A stretch of 64,000 nucleotides of DNA from Obesumbacterium proteus. Lineage in GTDB: Bacteria; Pseudomonadota; Gammaproteobacteria; Enterobacterales; Enterobacteriaceae. The DNA is taken from NCBI RefSeq assembly GCF_001586165.1, contig NZ_CP014608.1, positions 186,001 through 250,000 on the forward strand, given 5' to 3'. The notes under the pieces are model-generated. The model did no database searches. It saw only the letters and a list, made by a program, of their open reading frames with translations, and was not told the origin of the DNA. The position numbers were made by a program, and so were the translations under genes. Each line of letters opens with the position of its first letter. The stretch's first letter is position 1. Shown piece after piece: positions 7,818 to 15,899 of the stretch.

Positions 7818-8395
7818 ACCGCCTCCCGTTTATTGCCCTTACGTTCACGTTCACGACACCATGTGGTTACGCGCGTCCAGACGGCAGTCAGTGAGACATT
7901 GTGGAGCTCGGCGGCGAGCATCATTACGTCCAGTGCGTCATGAGAGTCTGGAGAGTTAAGACCCGATGCGTCCCACTGCGTCCAAATGCCGGCATCCGCC
8001 TCTTCATCCGGTGCCTGCGTACGCCCACGGGCGGTATCAATTCCTTTGAGACGACGCCGGGCACTGACCTCTGCCGCGCTGAGGCCAAAGTAAGTCTGCA
8101 TCAGCTCGATGGATCCGCCGAGCGCTAACGCCCGGTCAATGCGCTGCATGCGCTTCTGCTCAGTTCTGGACTGCTGAACGATGATCCAGAAATTGTCATG
8201 ATTGATGCTAAGATTCAGTACCGACACGCTGCTTTGCATCAGGTAATGCAGGTCGTCGACGGTCAATTGACTCAACTGACGCACCTCTTCGATCGTCATA
8301 CCTAAAGACTCACACCGGCGAATATTCCCTGATTTCAGCTCCATAAGGAGATGTGTCAATATGGCATTCGTTGCCTGAGATAAGTTTTGGCTCAC
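7814..8395 (-). CDS. DUF2857 (STY4526-type) ICE protein
   Basis: A 193-residue soluble protein resembling the DUF2857 family of SPI-7-type ICEs. It has an N-terminal helical part (LSQATNAILTHLLMELKSGN), a middle IEEVRQLSQLTVDDLHYLM segment, and a C-terminal helix-turn-helix-like stretch (LHNVSLTAVWTRVTTWCRE). The chosen start is a GTG at 8395 with GGGGGG about 6 nt upstream; earlier starts add residues without family resemblance. Function is unknown; a regulator or flagellar-transcription-like role is possible but not shown. Confidence 0.65.
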   Translation of the reverse strand: MSQNLSQATNAILTHLLMELKSGNIRRCESLGMTIEEVRQLSQLTVDDLHYLMQSSVSVLNLSINHDNFWIIVQQSRTEQKRMQRIDRALALGGSIELMQTYFGLSAAEVSARRRLKGIDTARGRTQAPDEEADAGIWTQWDASGLNSPDSHDALDVMMLAAELHNVSLTAVWTRVTTWCRERERKGNKREAV

Positions 8396-8479
8396 AGTAA
8401 CCCCCCGTTCATCCCCAAATCCGCAAGTAACCAAGCATCCGTCATCCAGCAGGCAGAGCATGCTATGAAAATCAGCGCA

Positions 8480-9238
8480 TTATTCATCATCTTTTCCTCC
8501 GATCACGGACAAGGCTTTCAACTGCGACGCCTGACCGTTAAGCCCCTGACTCAGTTGGGCTTGCCGCCCTGCCATCCAGCCTGATTCGCGGGCTTTTGAG
8601 TCACCGCGGCAACTGCGTGCCTCCCTTACATTAAGCTCGGACAGCGCCTGATTTCCGCATCGCTGTGTCAGCCAGTTCCGCAAAACTCCCGATTCTTTTT
8701 CTGAGGGTTCAAACGACTCAAGAACGTTCCAAACCCCTACTACCCAGCCCTCACGAAACTGGTCAGCCCGGTTTCGCTTTGTTTGTACCTTGAGGCGCTT
8801 AAGCCGGTAGGCTGAGTGCATGTGCAAATCGGTGGCCTCCCTGAGCTGGCGGGACAGGACAGTGAACACGTACAACCCCACCTCAGGACGTTCATTCAGT
8901 CCATAAAAATGCAGTGAGCGCCGGCGGCGGGCCTGGCCGGTTCGGGTGGCGGAGTGATGCCAGCTAAACCAGCAACGGCATCCCGTTGCCATGCATACCA
9001 CGGCAGCCAGTGCATTCAGCCACCCCGGGATACTGATGGCATCGGAATAGATTTGATAACTGACCGCTTCCTGGACGTCGCCGAGTGCTAAATCCTCTGG
9101 CGAGAGGTTGTGTCGCTGCATAAGAACCTGTGCAAGACGCACGGCTCGCGCGGCCTCATAAGTATTGTTATTGCGGGTTCCTAAAGCCATAAGCTTACGG
9201 ATACGGCGCAAGAGCTTTTCATTATCTCCGGCTGTCAT
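8480..9238 (-). CDS. DUF2786 domain protein
   Basis: A 252-residue protein. Residues about 5-45 match the DUF2786 pattern (LLRRIRKLMALGTRNN, then EAARAVRLAQVLMQRHNL). The rest is an alpha/beta domain with FYGLNERPEVGLYVFTVLSRQLREA and a Trp-rich end, as in longer ICE and phage members. The start is ATG 9238, which overlaps the end of the TraR-like gene by 17 bp. DUF2786 proteins are common on mobile elements; their biochemical role is unknown. Confidence 0.75.
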   Translation of the reverse strand: MTAGDNEKLLRRIRKLMALGTRNNNTYEAARAVRLAQVLMQRHNLSPEDLALGDVQEAVSYQIYSDAISIPGWLNALAAVVCMATGCRCWFSWHHSATRTGQARRRRSLHFYGLNERPEVGLYVFTVLSRQLREATDLHMHSAYRLKRLKVQTKRNRADQFREGWVVGVWNVLESFEPSEKESGVLRNWLTQRCGNQALSELNVREARSCRGDSKARESGWMAGRQAQLSQGLNGQASQLKALSVIGGKDDE

Positions 9239-9473
9239 AGCGTTTCCCCGTACCAATGTGCTGATAATGTTCCTGGACTTCCTGACAGCCGATGCAAAAA
9301 CGGACGCCACGAACCGCCTGACGGCGCGCTTCCGGGATGGCTGCTCCACAGTCCTCACAAAAGTGATGTGACGGTTTATCAGAACGGACTTCGTCAAGAA
9401 TAAGACTCAGACTTGCCCTGAGCTGCTGCTCCGTGACTGCCTGTGCCATTTCATCATTGAGATCAAAGGTCAT
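9222..9473 (-). CDS. TraR/DksA-type C4 zinc finger protein
   Basis: An 83-residue protein with a DksA/TraR zinc finger (CEDCG, then FCIGCQ at the C-terminal half) after a short helical N-terminus (AQAVTEQQLRASLSLIL). Such small proteins bind the RNA polymerase secondary channel (TraR of F, DksA) and tune transcription; here that is inferred from the motif. The start at 9473 has the SD GGGAGG. It overlaps parB by 11 bp and the DUF2786 gene by 17 bp, in one tight operon. Confidence 0.85.
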   Translation of the reverse strand: MTFDLNDEMAQAVTEQQLRASLSLILDEVRSDKPSHHFCEDCGAAIPEARRQAVRGVRFCIGCQEVQEHYQHIGTGKRYDSRR

Positions 9474-11199
9474 GGGAACCTCCCTTCGCTGCATCACGCT
9501 GTAACTCACGCAGGCGACGTAAAACGCGGATCAGGCGCATAACTTTAACGACGTGCTGATCGGCAAAAACGGGCTGGTCGCTGATAACCGGTGAGCCGAA
9601 AAAATTCAGGCAGAACATAAACATATTGAAGGGCTGCTTCGGAAGATTACCCGTCATGCCCGCCAGGAACAGGACGAACTCATTGCTGCTCTGTTCGGAA
9701 GCGTTGTAACCCGCTGATTGATTAGATTTATCTTCATAAATGCTCTCTTCACATCCCATAGCCTCTGCGAGTTCAAAGGCCAGACGGTAGGCCATGTCCT
9801 GCAGGTGCTCGATATCATCCTGTAGTACCGGGATGTGCCAGATATCAGTGACCGGCTCAAGCCCCGTCGCGGCAAAAGCAACAGATGACTCATGAACCAC
9901 CGACTGAGCAGACTCATCAGATGACTCCGACAACGCGGAAAACAAACTAATATCATTAAATGCTGATTGCCCACTCGGCTCACCGCTGAGAACAGCTGGC
10001 CCACCATAAAGATCTGGCTGTGTCTCCGTTCGTTCCGCAGGGCGCAGCTGACTACCATCTGTAAGAGACTGCAAAGAAGCCGGTAATGTTGGAATCTCTA
10101 CTTCAGCATTGTTATCCGGAGCAGGTTCAGGTCGGTTATGCGTTCCTGTCAGCGTGCCGGAGCGCAGCCCGGTTAAGTGCGTTTTATCATCAGGCTGCGG
10201 TGGTAACTGCCTCACTTCTTTTTCTTGTAATACTGATAGGGACGTATCCTGAACTGGGCTCATTACGGGCAGTGCAGGCGGTTCACCAAACATCTCTCGA
10301 CGCTGCTGCTCTTTCGGGTCCAGCTCAATCAGCCAGCGGTCATAGTTCAGAGATGGGTGAGGTAATGCTTTGAGAAGCTCGCCAATGAGCTCATCGCGAA
10401 ACATCTCAAAGGAGTACAGTTCTGGGTTATTGAACAAACAGCAGGTATTGGCGAAAACCTCATGAAAATCACGTTTAGCCGATACGTCAGGAGCGAATAT
10501 TTTCCACGTTTTCTCAGCTGTCGAACGCAGACTAAGTAAAGGGGTTACCTGAGACCGACTTAGCCCTGAATCAAGAAGAATCGGCATAGAAGGGTATAAA
10601 TAGGTCAGGGTATCTTCCATCCGGCTAATCCCTGAGAAATGTATCGGATAGCCCTGCTGATTAAGCAAATCGGAAAGCTCACGCAATGTGACACTCTTGC
10701 CGAGCTGTTCCTCCCAGATTGTCCGGGCTTTATGGATACCAAAGGCCTTTTCGATGTAGGTAAGATCACCGCGAACTTCGTTTTCAGCAAGATGCCCAAT
10801 CACGCACTGGAGACGTCCAGGCCATGGCTTAACAATGGTCTGGATTCGATAGAAACGATCGTCCCCTGTCTCCTGCCAGAGTTCGCAAAGGATCTGATAA
10901 CGGGTGTTCCCACCATCGCTGAAGATATACACTTCTTCCCCATCCGGATCGCGCGTTACTTTGGGAATAGAGTCCAATCCACGCGAGCGAATAGAGGTTT
11001 TGATATCATCGAAACGGGGGTTGCGCGACGTGCGCGGATTATCAGGATTTGGACGCAACTGATCTAATGTAAGCACCATCGGCATTTCACTAAGAGGAAG
11101 AACTGATGGTGAAACGTTATCGCCTGTAGTGAGCTGTGACGGTGATTTACCGCGCTGTAGCATGGCATCAGAAAGATTAATTTTTGTGAACTTGCTCAT
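9463..11199 (-). CDS. parB: ICE-type ParB family protein
   Basis: A 578-residue ParB family protein of the PFGI-1/SPI-7 ICE class. The ParB/Srx-like N-terminal domain (LTLDQLRPNPDNPRTSRNPR, then GLDSIPKVTRDPDGEEVYIF with the ribbon SDGGNTRY) spans about residues 40-130. A central helix-turn-helix-type DNA-binding region follows (TLRELSDLLNQQGYPIHFSG), then a long Ser/Glu-rich low-complexity stretch (about 300-450) and a C-terminal helical domain. With ParA it should stabilise or partition the element. It overlaps dnaB by 4 bp. Confidence 0.9.
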   Translation of the reverse strand: MSKFTKINLSDAMLQRGKSPSQLTTGDNVSPSVLPLSEMPMVLTLDQLRPNPDNPRTSRNPRFDDIKTSIRSRGLDSIPKVTRDPDGEEVYIFSDGGNTRYQILCELWQETGDDRFYRIQTIVKPWPGRLQCVIGHLAENEVRGDLTYIEKAFGIHKARTIWEEQLGKSVTLRELSDLLNQQGYPIHFSGISRMEDTLTYLYPSMPILLDSGLSRSQVTPLLSLRSTAEKTWKIFAPDVSAKRDFHEVFANTCCLFNNPELYSFEMFRDELIGELLKALPHPSLNYDRWLIELDPKEQQRREMFGEPPALPVMSPVQDTSLSVLQEKEVRQLPPQPDDKTHLTGLRSGTLTGTHNRPEPAPDNNAEVEIPTLPASLQSLTDGSQLRPAERTETQPDLYGGPAVLSGEPSGQSAFNDISLFSALSESSDESAQSVVHESSVAFAATGLEPVTDIWHIPVLQDDIEHLQDMAYRLAFELAEAMGCEESIYEDKSNQSAGYNASEQSSNEFVLFLAGMTGNLPKQPFNMFMFCLNFFGSPVISDQPVFADQHVVKVMRLIRVLRRLRELQRDAAKGGSHDL

Positions 11200-12566
11200 C
11201 GGTAAACTCCTCCTTGTAAGGCAGGAGCTCGAAGAGACTCAAAGCGGGTAAAGCGGCTGTCAAAACGGAGTGTGACCATCCCAATAGGTCCCTGCCTCTG
11301 CTTTCCAATGATCACTTCAGCCAGCCCTTTGTCTTCTGTGTCGGGGTTATAGACCTCATCGCGATAAATAAACATGATAACGTCAGCATCCTGCTCCAGC
11401 GCGCCGGAGTCACGGAGATCACCGTTGTTTGGTCGTTTGTCTGCACGGGATTCAAGAGAGCGGTTGAGCTGGGAGAGAGCCAAAACCGGGCACTTCATTT
11501 CTTTCGCCAGCGCCTTAAGAGAACGTGAGATTTCGGCGATTTCCTGCGTACGATTCTCCTGATCGGGGCACCGCATCAGTTGTAAGTAATCGATCATAAT
11601 CAGTGAAGGTTTACCGTACTTACGCGCACTGCGACGTGCGCGAATTCGAAACATCGACGGCGTCAAATAGCTGGTATCGTCAATGATCAGCCTATCCCGC
11701 CAGTCATTAGCGATTAGGCCAGCAACATGACTTATCCGAGCCCAATCCTCATCCTCCAGCAGTCCACTTTTGAGGCGTTGAAGCTCTACATTGCCCAATG
11801 AGGAAATCATGCGCATGAGAAGCTGTTCAGTCGGCTGCTCGAGACTATAAACCTGAACGATACTTTCCTTATGTTGCTCAAGAGCGCCCGTCACCATGCC
11901 CATTGCCAACGCCGTTTTACCCATCGATGGGCGTGCAGCCAGCAACACAAGATCACTGTCCTGAAGCCCGCATGTGCGAGTATCAAGATCGTCATAACCT
12001 GTTGGTGTTCCGGTTATCCCGTTACCTGACTGATTGCGCATTTCCAAATCGCTGATAAGTCGCTCTAACCCTTCGATTACGGAGGTACCTTTTTCAGGTT
12101 CTGCTTTTTCAGCGATATCAATGATCCGTTTTTCAGCCTGCTCGAGGATGCAAGAGATATCTGCACGGGGTGCAGCGACATCCCGACTCAGATCGTTACC
12201 CAAAGCAGCAAGCTGTCGCGCTCTGCTATAACGCGCAACAATTTCGCTGTACGCGACAATATTGGCCGCGCTTGGCGTGTTTTTACTGAGCGTTGCTGCG
12301 TAACCAAACCCTCCCACTGTCTCCAGCGTTTTTTGCTGATCAAGCGTGTCTGTCAGGGTGATAAGATCAATTGGTTTGCCAGCATCAATCAGGCGCTTCA
12401 TTTCACGAAAATATGTCTGATGCGTCCTACTGAAAAAATCATCTGCGGTAAGGACAAGTGCAACGTCATCCCAACGATCGTTATCGAGCATTAAACCACC
12501 CAGCACGCCCTGCTCCGCTTCAACAGAAACCAGCCCTTTCAAGGCTTCCATGTTGGATTCAGCCAT
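11196..12566 (-). CDS. dnaB: DnaB-like replicative helicase of the ICE
   Basis: A 456-residue hexameric DnaB-family helicase. The N-terminal primase-interacting domain (AEQGVLGGLMLDNDRWDDVA) spans residues about 15-120. The RecA-like C-terminal domain has Walker A ARPSMGKTAL, Walker B SLIMIDYLQLM and QRQGPIGMVTLRFD near the end. It unwinds DNA for ICE replication. Its 3' end overlaps parB and its 5' end overlaps parA by 8 bp, so parA-dnaB-parB forms one unit, as in SPI-7 (STY4521-4523). Confidence 0.95.
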   Translation of the reverse strand: MAESNMEALKGLVSVEAEQGVLGGLMLDNDRWDDVALVLTADDFFSRTHQTYFREMKRLIDAGKPIDLITLTDTLDQQKTLETVGGFGYAATLSKNTPSAANIVAYSEIVARYSRARQLAALGNDLSRDVAAPRADISCILEQAEKRIIDIAEKAEPEKGTSVIEGLERLISDLEMRNQSGNGITGTPTGYDDLDTRTCGLQDSDLVLLAARPSMGKTALAMGMVTGALEQHKESIVQVYSLEQPTEQLLMRMISSLGNVELQRLKSGLLEDEDWARISHVAGLIANDWRDRLIIDDTSYLTPSMFRIRARRSARKYGKPSLIMIDYLQLMRCPDQENRTQEIAEISRSLKALAKEMKCPVLALSQLNRSLESRADKRPNNGDLRDSGALEQDADVIMFIYRDEVYNPDTEDKGLAEVIIGKQRQGPIGMVTLRFDSRFTRFESLRAPALQGGVYR

Positions 12567-13440
12567 GTTTCGCCTCCATTTCTTTCAAGGCGATGCGGTC
12601 GAACTGCGGTTTCCATTCAGGGAAAAGTTCGCTTGCAAGGTTGTACATCGTGGCGAACGCAGAGTCGCTTACTCGGCCAGTTTTCTTTTCCAGGCGATGG
12701 GCAGGCTGACCAGCTGCGTGACCTTCAACATAAATTTCGAGGTCATAAATGAAGGTGCTGAGCAGCGAAACTTTGATTTGTTCGCTGTGCGCGCTATACC
12801 GGCCATCATTGATGATCTCTTCAAGTTGCTGGTAAGTATCACGAGCAAGGCGGGTGTACTTCATACAGTTAATGAGGATGCGTATTTCTGGGAGTTTCAG
12901 ACCTAGGGCCGAAAAAGGCAGCAAGTTTTCCATCATATTGATGGTCCCGCGAATGAATTCCCTTACATCAGGAAGTACGGGTTTTACGACACCCACGGCC
13001 GTTCGCGTTGCTGCCAGAACAATCAGTTCCAACATGATTGAACGGGCACCCTGAGAATCGACGATGATGACATCGTATGACTGGAAAAGAGGGTGCTGAA
13101 GAACGTTACGTAAGCGTAAACGACCATCCGGAGCGTGAAGCATGGCAGTCGGAAGCTGAGCGTGAGGGTCGTTTGAAATAATGATGTCTAGCCCGCTGAT
13201 GACGCTGTGGGATATGAGACTCGAAGGTTGGTTTAGATCTGCAGTCTGCATGAGCAATTCATACAAACCTTTGGGGGCTTCATAGGAAAGAGAGAAAATG
13301 CTACTCGCAGTTGGCTGAGCATAGTCTCCATCGATAAGAAGGACTTTTAAACCTGCATCGGCTAGAAAGCCGGCAAGATTAGCGGCCTGAGTGGATTTAC
13401 CTTCCCCACCCTTGGTAGAAATTACTGGTATAACATGCAT
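12559..13440 (-). CDS. parA: ParA/Soj-like ATPase at the ICE end
   Basis: A 293-residue ParA ATPase with the deviant Walker A KGGEGKST (residues 10-17), the DGDYAQPTA A' motif and VIIVDSQGARS as Walker B. It is the first gene inside the attachment site, the standard place for parA/soj in SPI-7, PAPI-1 and ICEclc, where it maintains the excised circular form. The promoter should lie in the 79 bp up to the att repeat at 13520. Confidence 0.95.
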   Translation of the reverse strand: MHVIPVISTKGGEGKSTQAANLAGFLADAGLKVLLIDGDYAQPTASSIFSLSYEAPKGLYELLMQTADLNQPSSLISHSVISGLDIIISNDPHAQLPTAMLHAPDGRLRLRNVLQHPLFQSYDVIIVDSQGARSIMLELIVLAATRTAVGVVKPVLPDVREFIRGTINMMENLLPFSALGLKLPEIRILINCMKYTRLARDTYQQLEEIINDGRYSAHSEQIKVSLLSTFIYDLEIYVEGHAAGQPAHRLEKKTGRVSDSAFATMYNLASELFPEWKPQFDRIALKEMEAKHG

Positions 13441-13519
13441 TTAGGCACCTGATAATTATCTCAGGATGCGAGTTTACATATATACCACAATCACTTATGA
13501 AATCTAACAACTCGACACA

Positions 13520-13570
13520 GGGATTGAAAATCCCCGTGTCCTTGGTTCGATTCCGAGTCCGGGCACCACT
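13520..13570 (+). repeat. att site: 49-bp 3' part of tRNA-Phe at the ICE/island junction
   Basis: Bases 13520-13568 equal the 3' part of an enterobacterial tRNA-Phe from the anticodon stem (GGGATTGAAAATCCCC, anticodon GAA) through TTCGATTCC and the CCA end. The 5' part of the tRNA is absent, so this is a repeat left by integration. The last 32 bp recur at 27435-27466. It separates the ICE parA end from the second island's integrase. The intact tRNA gene must lie left of the window. Confidence 0.9.
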
Positions 13571-13579
13571 CATTTAGAA

Positions 13580-13602
13580 CCCTCGCTTCGGCGGGGGTTT
13601 TT
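13580..13602 (+). terminator. tRNA-Phe-associated terminator carried with the att copy
   Basis: CCCTCGC-TTCG-GCGGGGG followed by five T, directly after the tRNA 3' copy on the same strand. The comparable stem after the second att copy (27476-27498) differs in sequence, so the two junctions have different histories. Confidence 0.8.
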
Positions 13603-13674
13603 GCTTTCTGAGTCAACAACTTGTTGGTTTACCAGTAGTTACCTCTTTTTAATTTCCTCCGGCCCCGCTTCCCG

Positions 13675-13695
13675 GTGGTACAGAAAGGTGGTACA
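13675..13695. promoter_or_regulatory. Left pair of GTGGTACA repeats (probable integrase arm sites)
   Basis: GTGGTACA occurs at 13675-13682 and 13688-13695, 13 bp apart start to start. The second copy covers the int ribosome-binding region. The same pair with the same 13-bp period lies just inside the other island end (27351-27371). Such repeats near both ends are expected for arm-type sites of a lambda/P4-type integrase and could also let Int repress itself. Confidence 0.6.
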
Positions 13696-13697
13696 AA

Positions 13698-15353
13698 ATG
13701 GGCATTATGATACAGCCAACAAAGAACCGTTTCGGCGTTTACCTCATCCGTAAGGCCGTCCCCAAACACCTGCAAGGCATCCTCAATAAACGTGAGATCA
13801 AGTTTACCCTTGATACCAAAGACGTGAGGGAGGCCAGAGAACGAGCACCCGCAAAAATCATTCAGATCGACATGATGCTCAGGCTGGCAGAAAAGCAGCT
13901 TGAAGCGGAAGAGTCCTTAACTGATGCCGATATAGAGATGATCGCTGGTGTATGGGCTTCACGTACCATGCAGAATGGCGAGCTAATCCGGGATCGATAC
14001 CTCGTTGAAGATGTTCTCGATGGTAAAACGGGAATGTTCCACTCGCCGGAAAACGACATCATTCACGACTGGCTGGAAGACCGCGAACGCAAGCCCCGCT
14101 ACAAGTCACAAACATGGCAGGCAGAACGTGACGAATCCATCTGCAAACTGATGGTTGTAGAGCTGGATGAAGCTCTGGAATACACGCCCCTCATTCTCAC
14201 CCCGGCCTGGCGAATCCGTCTGGCATGGCGACTGGCTGAACGGCGTAGCGATATCACCAATGCTTACCTTCTGAATCTTCGCCCCCAGCACTACGCTAGA
14301 AGCAAAGGTCTGGACGTTCTCCCCGCAGAAAGACCTGAAACTCTCACCTTCGCAGACCTGTTCGAACGCTATAAAGATCACGTTATGCGTCATGAACCAC
14401 TGCGTGCAGAAAGTCGGATTATCGCCTACACAACATCGGCAAATCGCTTCATTGAGTTTATTGGGCAGAAGGCCGTAGAGGACATCACCGTTACTGACCT
14501 CGCCGACTTCCGTAACCTGCTCGAAAAGCTCCCATCCCGTCCTTCTAAGGCGGTACGGTTACTGCCACTGCACAAGCAGGTGGACGCTGAAGGTGAAAAA
14601 ATCAGCCCTGTCCGTGTTGAAAATATGCTTAAAGAGCTGTCGTCGGTCTTTCGCGTCGCGGTAGAGGACGGCAAGCTAACTGAGAACCCGTTAGGCAAGC
14701 TGAAGAAACGTAAGGTCGTCGCTGGCCCGGCAGTCGTCAGGTCTTTCAGTCGCGATGAAATCAGCCGTATCTTCTCTCTGCCCGTCTTCCACGGTGAAGA
14801 AACGCCGTATGGAGCTATGGCGTACTGGATACCGATAATTCTCTACTACTGCGGTGCCCGCGTTGAGGAAATCGCCCAGCTCCGTAAGGGTGACATCGTG
14901 GAGGTGGACGGTACACCCTGCTTCAGGCTGACAATGGGTGAAGGCCAGTCGATCAAGATGGGTAACACACGCCAGTTCCCGATACATAGCCACCTGATTG
15001 AGCTGGGCTTCCTTGATTTCGTGCAGTCCAGCACCAATCAGCTCTTTGCCGATAAGTCCGAAGTGAACCGGAAATACTCGTACAACTATGGCCGCTGGTG
15101 GGGGAACTACATTCGGGAACACGGCCTGACGCGGCAGGGCATCAAGCCGACCCACAGCTTCCGCCACACGCTCGTTACACTATGCCGAGATCTGAACATT
15201 CGCGAGGAAATTCAGGACAGCATTCTCGGACATAACGAAAATTCATCTGACAGAGCGAAGGCCAGTCACGGTTATGGCGAAACAAGCGTACAGGCCCAGC
15301 GTAGCGTCATCGAGCAAATCCCAAGACTGAACCTTCAGCGGAGCCGCACTTAA
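13698..15353 (+). CDS. int: Tyrosine integrase of the tRNA-Phe island
   Basis: A 551-residue phage-type integrase. The N-terminal arm-binding region begins at MGIMIQPTKNRFGVYLIRKA; a SAM-like core-binding domain (about 215-325, TFADLFERYKDHVMRHEP) and a catalytic domain follow. The catalytic residues are complete: R388 (CGARVEE), H486 and R489 (HSFRH), H512 (LGHNEN) and nucleophile Y526 (HGYG). SD AAGGTGG precedes the ATG. It lies immediately inside the att copy, so it should integrate and excise the 13.9-kb island at tRNA-Phe. Longer than the usual ~400 residues because of an extended middle region. Confidence 0.95.
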   Translation: MGIMIQPTKNRFGVYLIRKAVPKHLQGILNKREIKFTLDTKDVREARERAPAKIIQIDMMLRLAEKQLEAEESLTDADIEMIAGVWASRTMQNGELIRDRYLVEDVLDGKTGMFHSPENDIIHDWLEDRERKPRYKSQTWQAERDESICKLMVVELDEALEYTPLILTPAWRIRLAWRLAERRSDITNAYLLNLRPQHYARSKGLDVLPAERPETLTFADLFERYKDHVMRHEPLRAESRIIAYTTSANRFIEFIGQKAVEDITVTDLADFRNLLEKLPSRPSKAVRLLPLHKQVDAEGEKISPVRVENMLKELSSVFRVAVEDGKLTENPLGKLKKRKVVAGPAVVRSFSRDEISRIFSLPVFHGEETPYGAMAYWIPIILYYCGARVEEIAQLRKGDIVEVDGTPCFRLTMGEGQSIKMGNTRQFPIHSHLIELGFLDFVQSSTNQLFADKSEVNRKYSYNYGRWWGNYIREHGLTRQGIKPTHSFRHTLVTLCRDLNIREEIQDSILGHNENSSDRAKASHGYGETSVQAQRSVIEQIPRLNLQRSRT

Positions 15354-15394
15354 CTTACTTTTACCAGACAATCCGGGCATCCGTGCCCGGTAAA

Positions 15395-15652
15395 TCAGAA
15401 TGGATAAACCTGCGTTTCACGCTGAGTATGGTCGGTAACGATAGCCTTGACGTCATAGCCGCTCAGGAGCCACAGGAGGTCACGCATGATGAAATCGGCC
15501 CGGTCATAGGTGAGACCGCCCCGGTAGTCCTTCACATGCTTGTAGATGGCTTCGGTGATGGCTGCCGGGAGTTCATCCAGCTCAGTATCAATCGCACAGT
15601 TATAGCCAGTGGCACGCTTCTCGTGGTCGAGAATCAATCGTAAGTAATTCAT
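15395..15652 (-). CDS. Small island protein, unknown function
   Basis: An 85-residue acidic protein (MNYLRLILDHEKRATGYNCA, later DFIMRDLLWLLSGYDVKAIV). A good SD (AGGAG, 6 nt before ATG) and convergence with int through a 7-bp hairpin (CCGGGCA/TGCCCGG, 15373-15390) support a real gene. No family recognised. It sits beside the primase, where P4-like elements usually keep small regulators. Confidence 0.65.
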   Translation of the reverse strand: MNYLRLILDHEKRATGYNCAIDTELDELPAAITEAIYKHVKDYRGGLTYDRADFIMRDLLWLLSGYDVKAIVTDHTQRETQVYPF

Positions 15653-15666
15653 GGAAATCTCCTGTT

Positions 15667-15899
15667 AGTGCCGATTCGTGCCGGGGTGTCGCTGGGCGAT
15701 ATCACCGCTAGGGCAACGAATAAGGCGGATACTGCACCTTAGCGTGCCGTTTATTTAGCTATTTTCATAAAGTCACCATGAAAGATCTCACAGAAAGAGT
15801 TTACTAATATGCTGAATAATCGGCACTAAACTACTGTTCATTCTCCAGTATGCCCTCCCTGCCAGCATTATGGGTCAGCAGAGAGGAACAAACGGCACT
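15667..15899. repeat. Iteron cluster A (AATCGGCACT) downstream of the primase
   Basis: The 10-mer AATCGGCACT occurs exactly at 15818-15827 and as its reverse complement at 15667-15676, with a one-mismatch copy (AAACGGCACT) at 15890-15899 overlapping the primase stop. The same motif recurs on the other side of the primase gene (18555-18801). The rest of the 15653-15897 gap shows no gene. Likely initiator-binding sites. Confidence 0.6.

Noticed and set aside
13520..13568. Intact tRNA-Phe gene
   Set aside because: The 5' third (acceptor 5' strand and D arm) is missing; this is an att repeat, not a functional tRNA.
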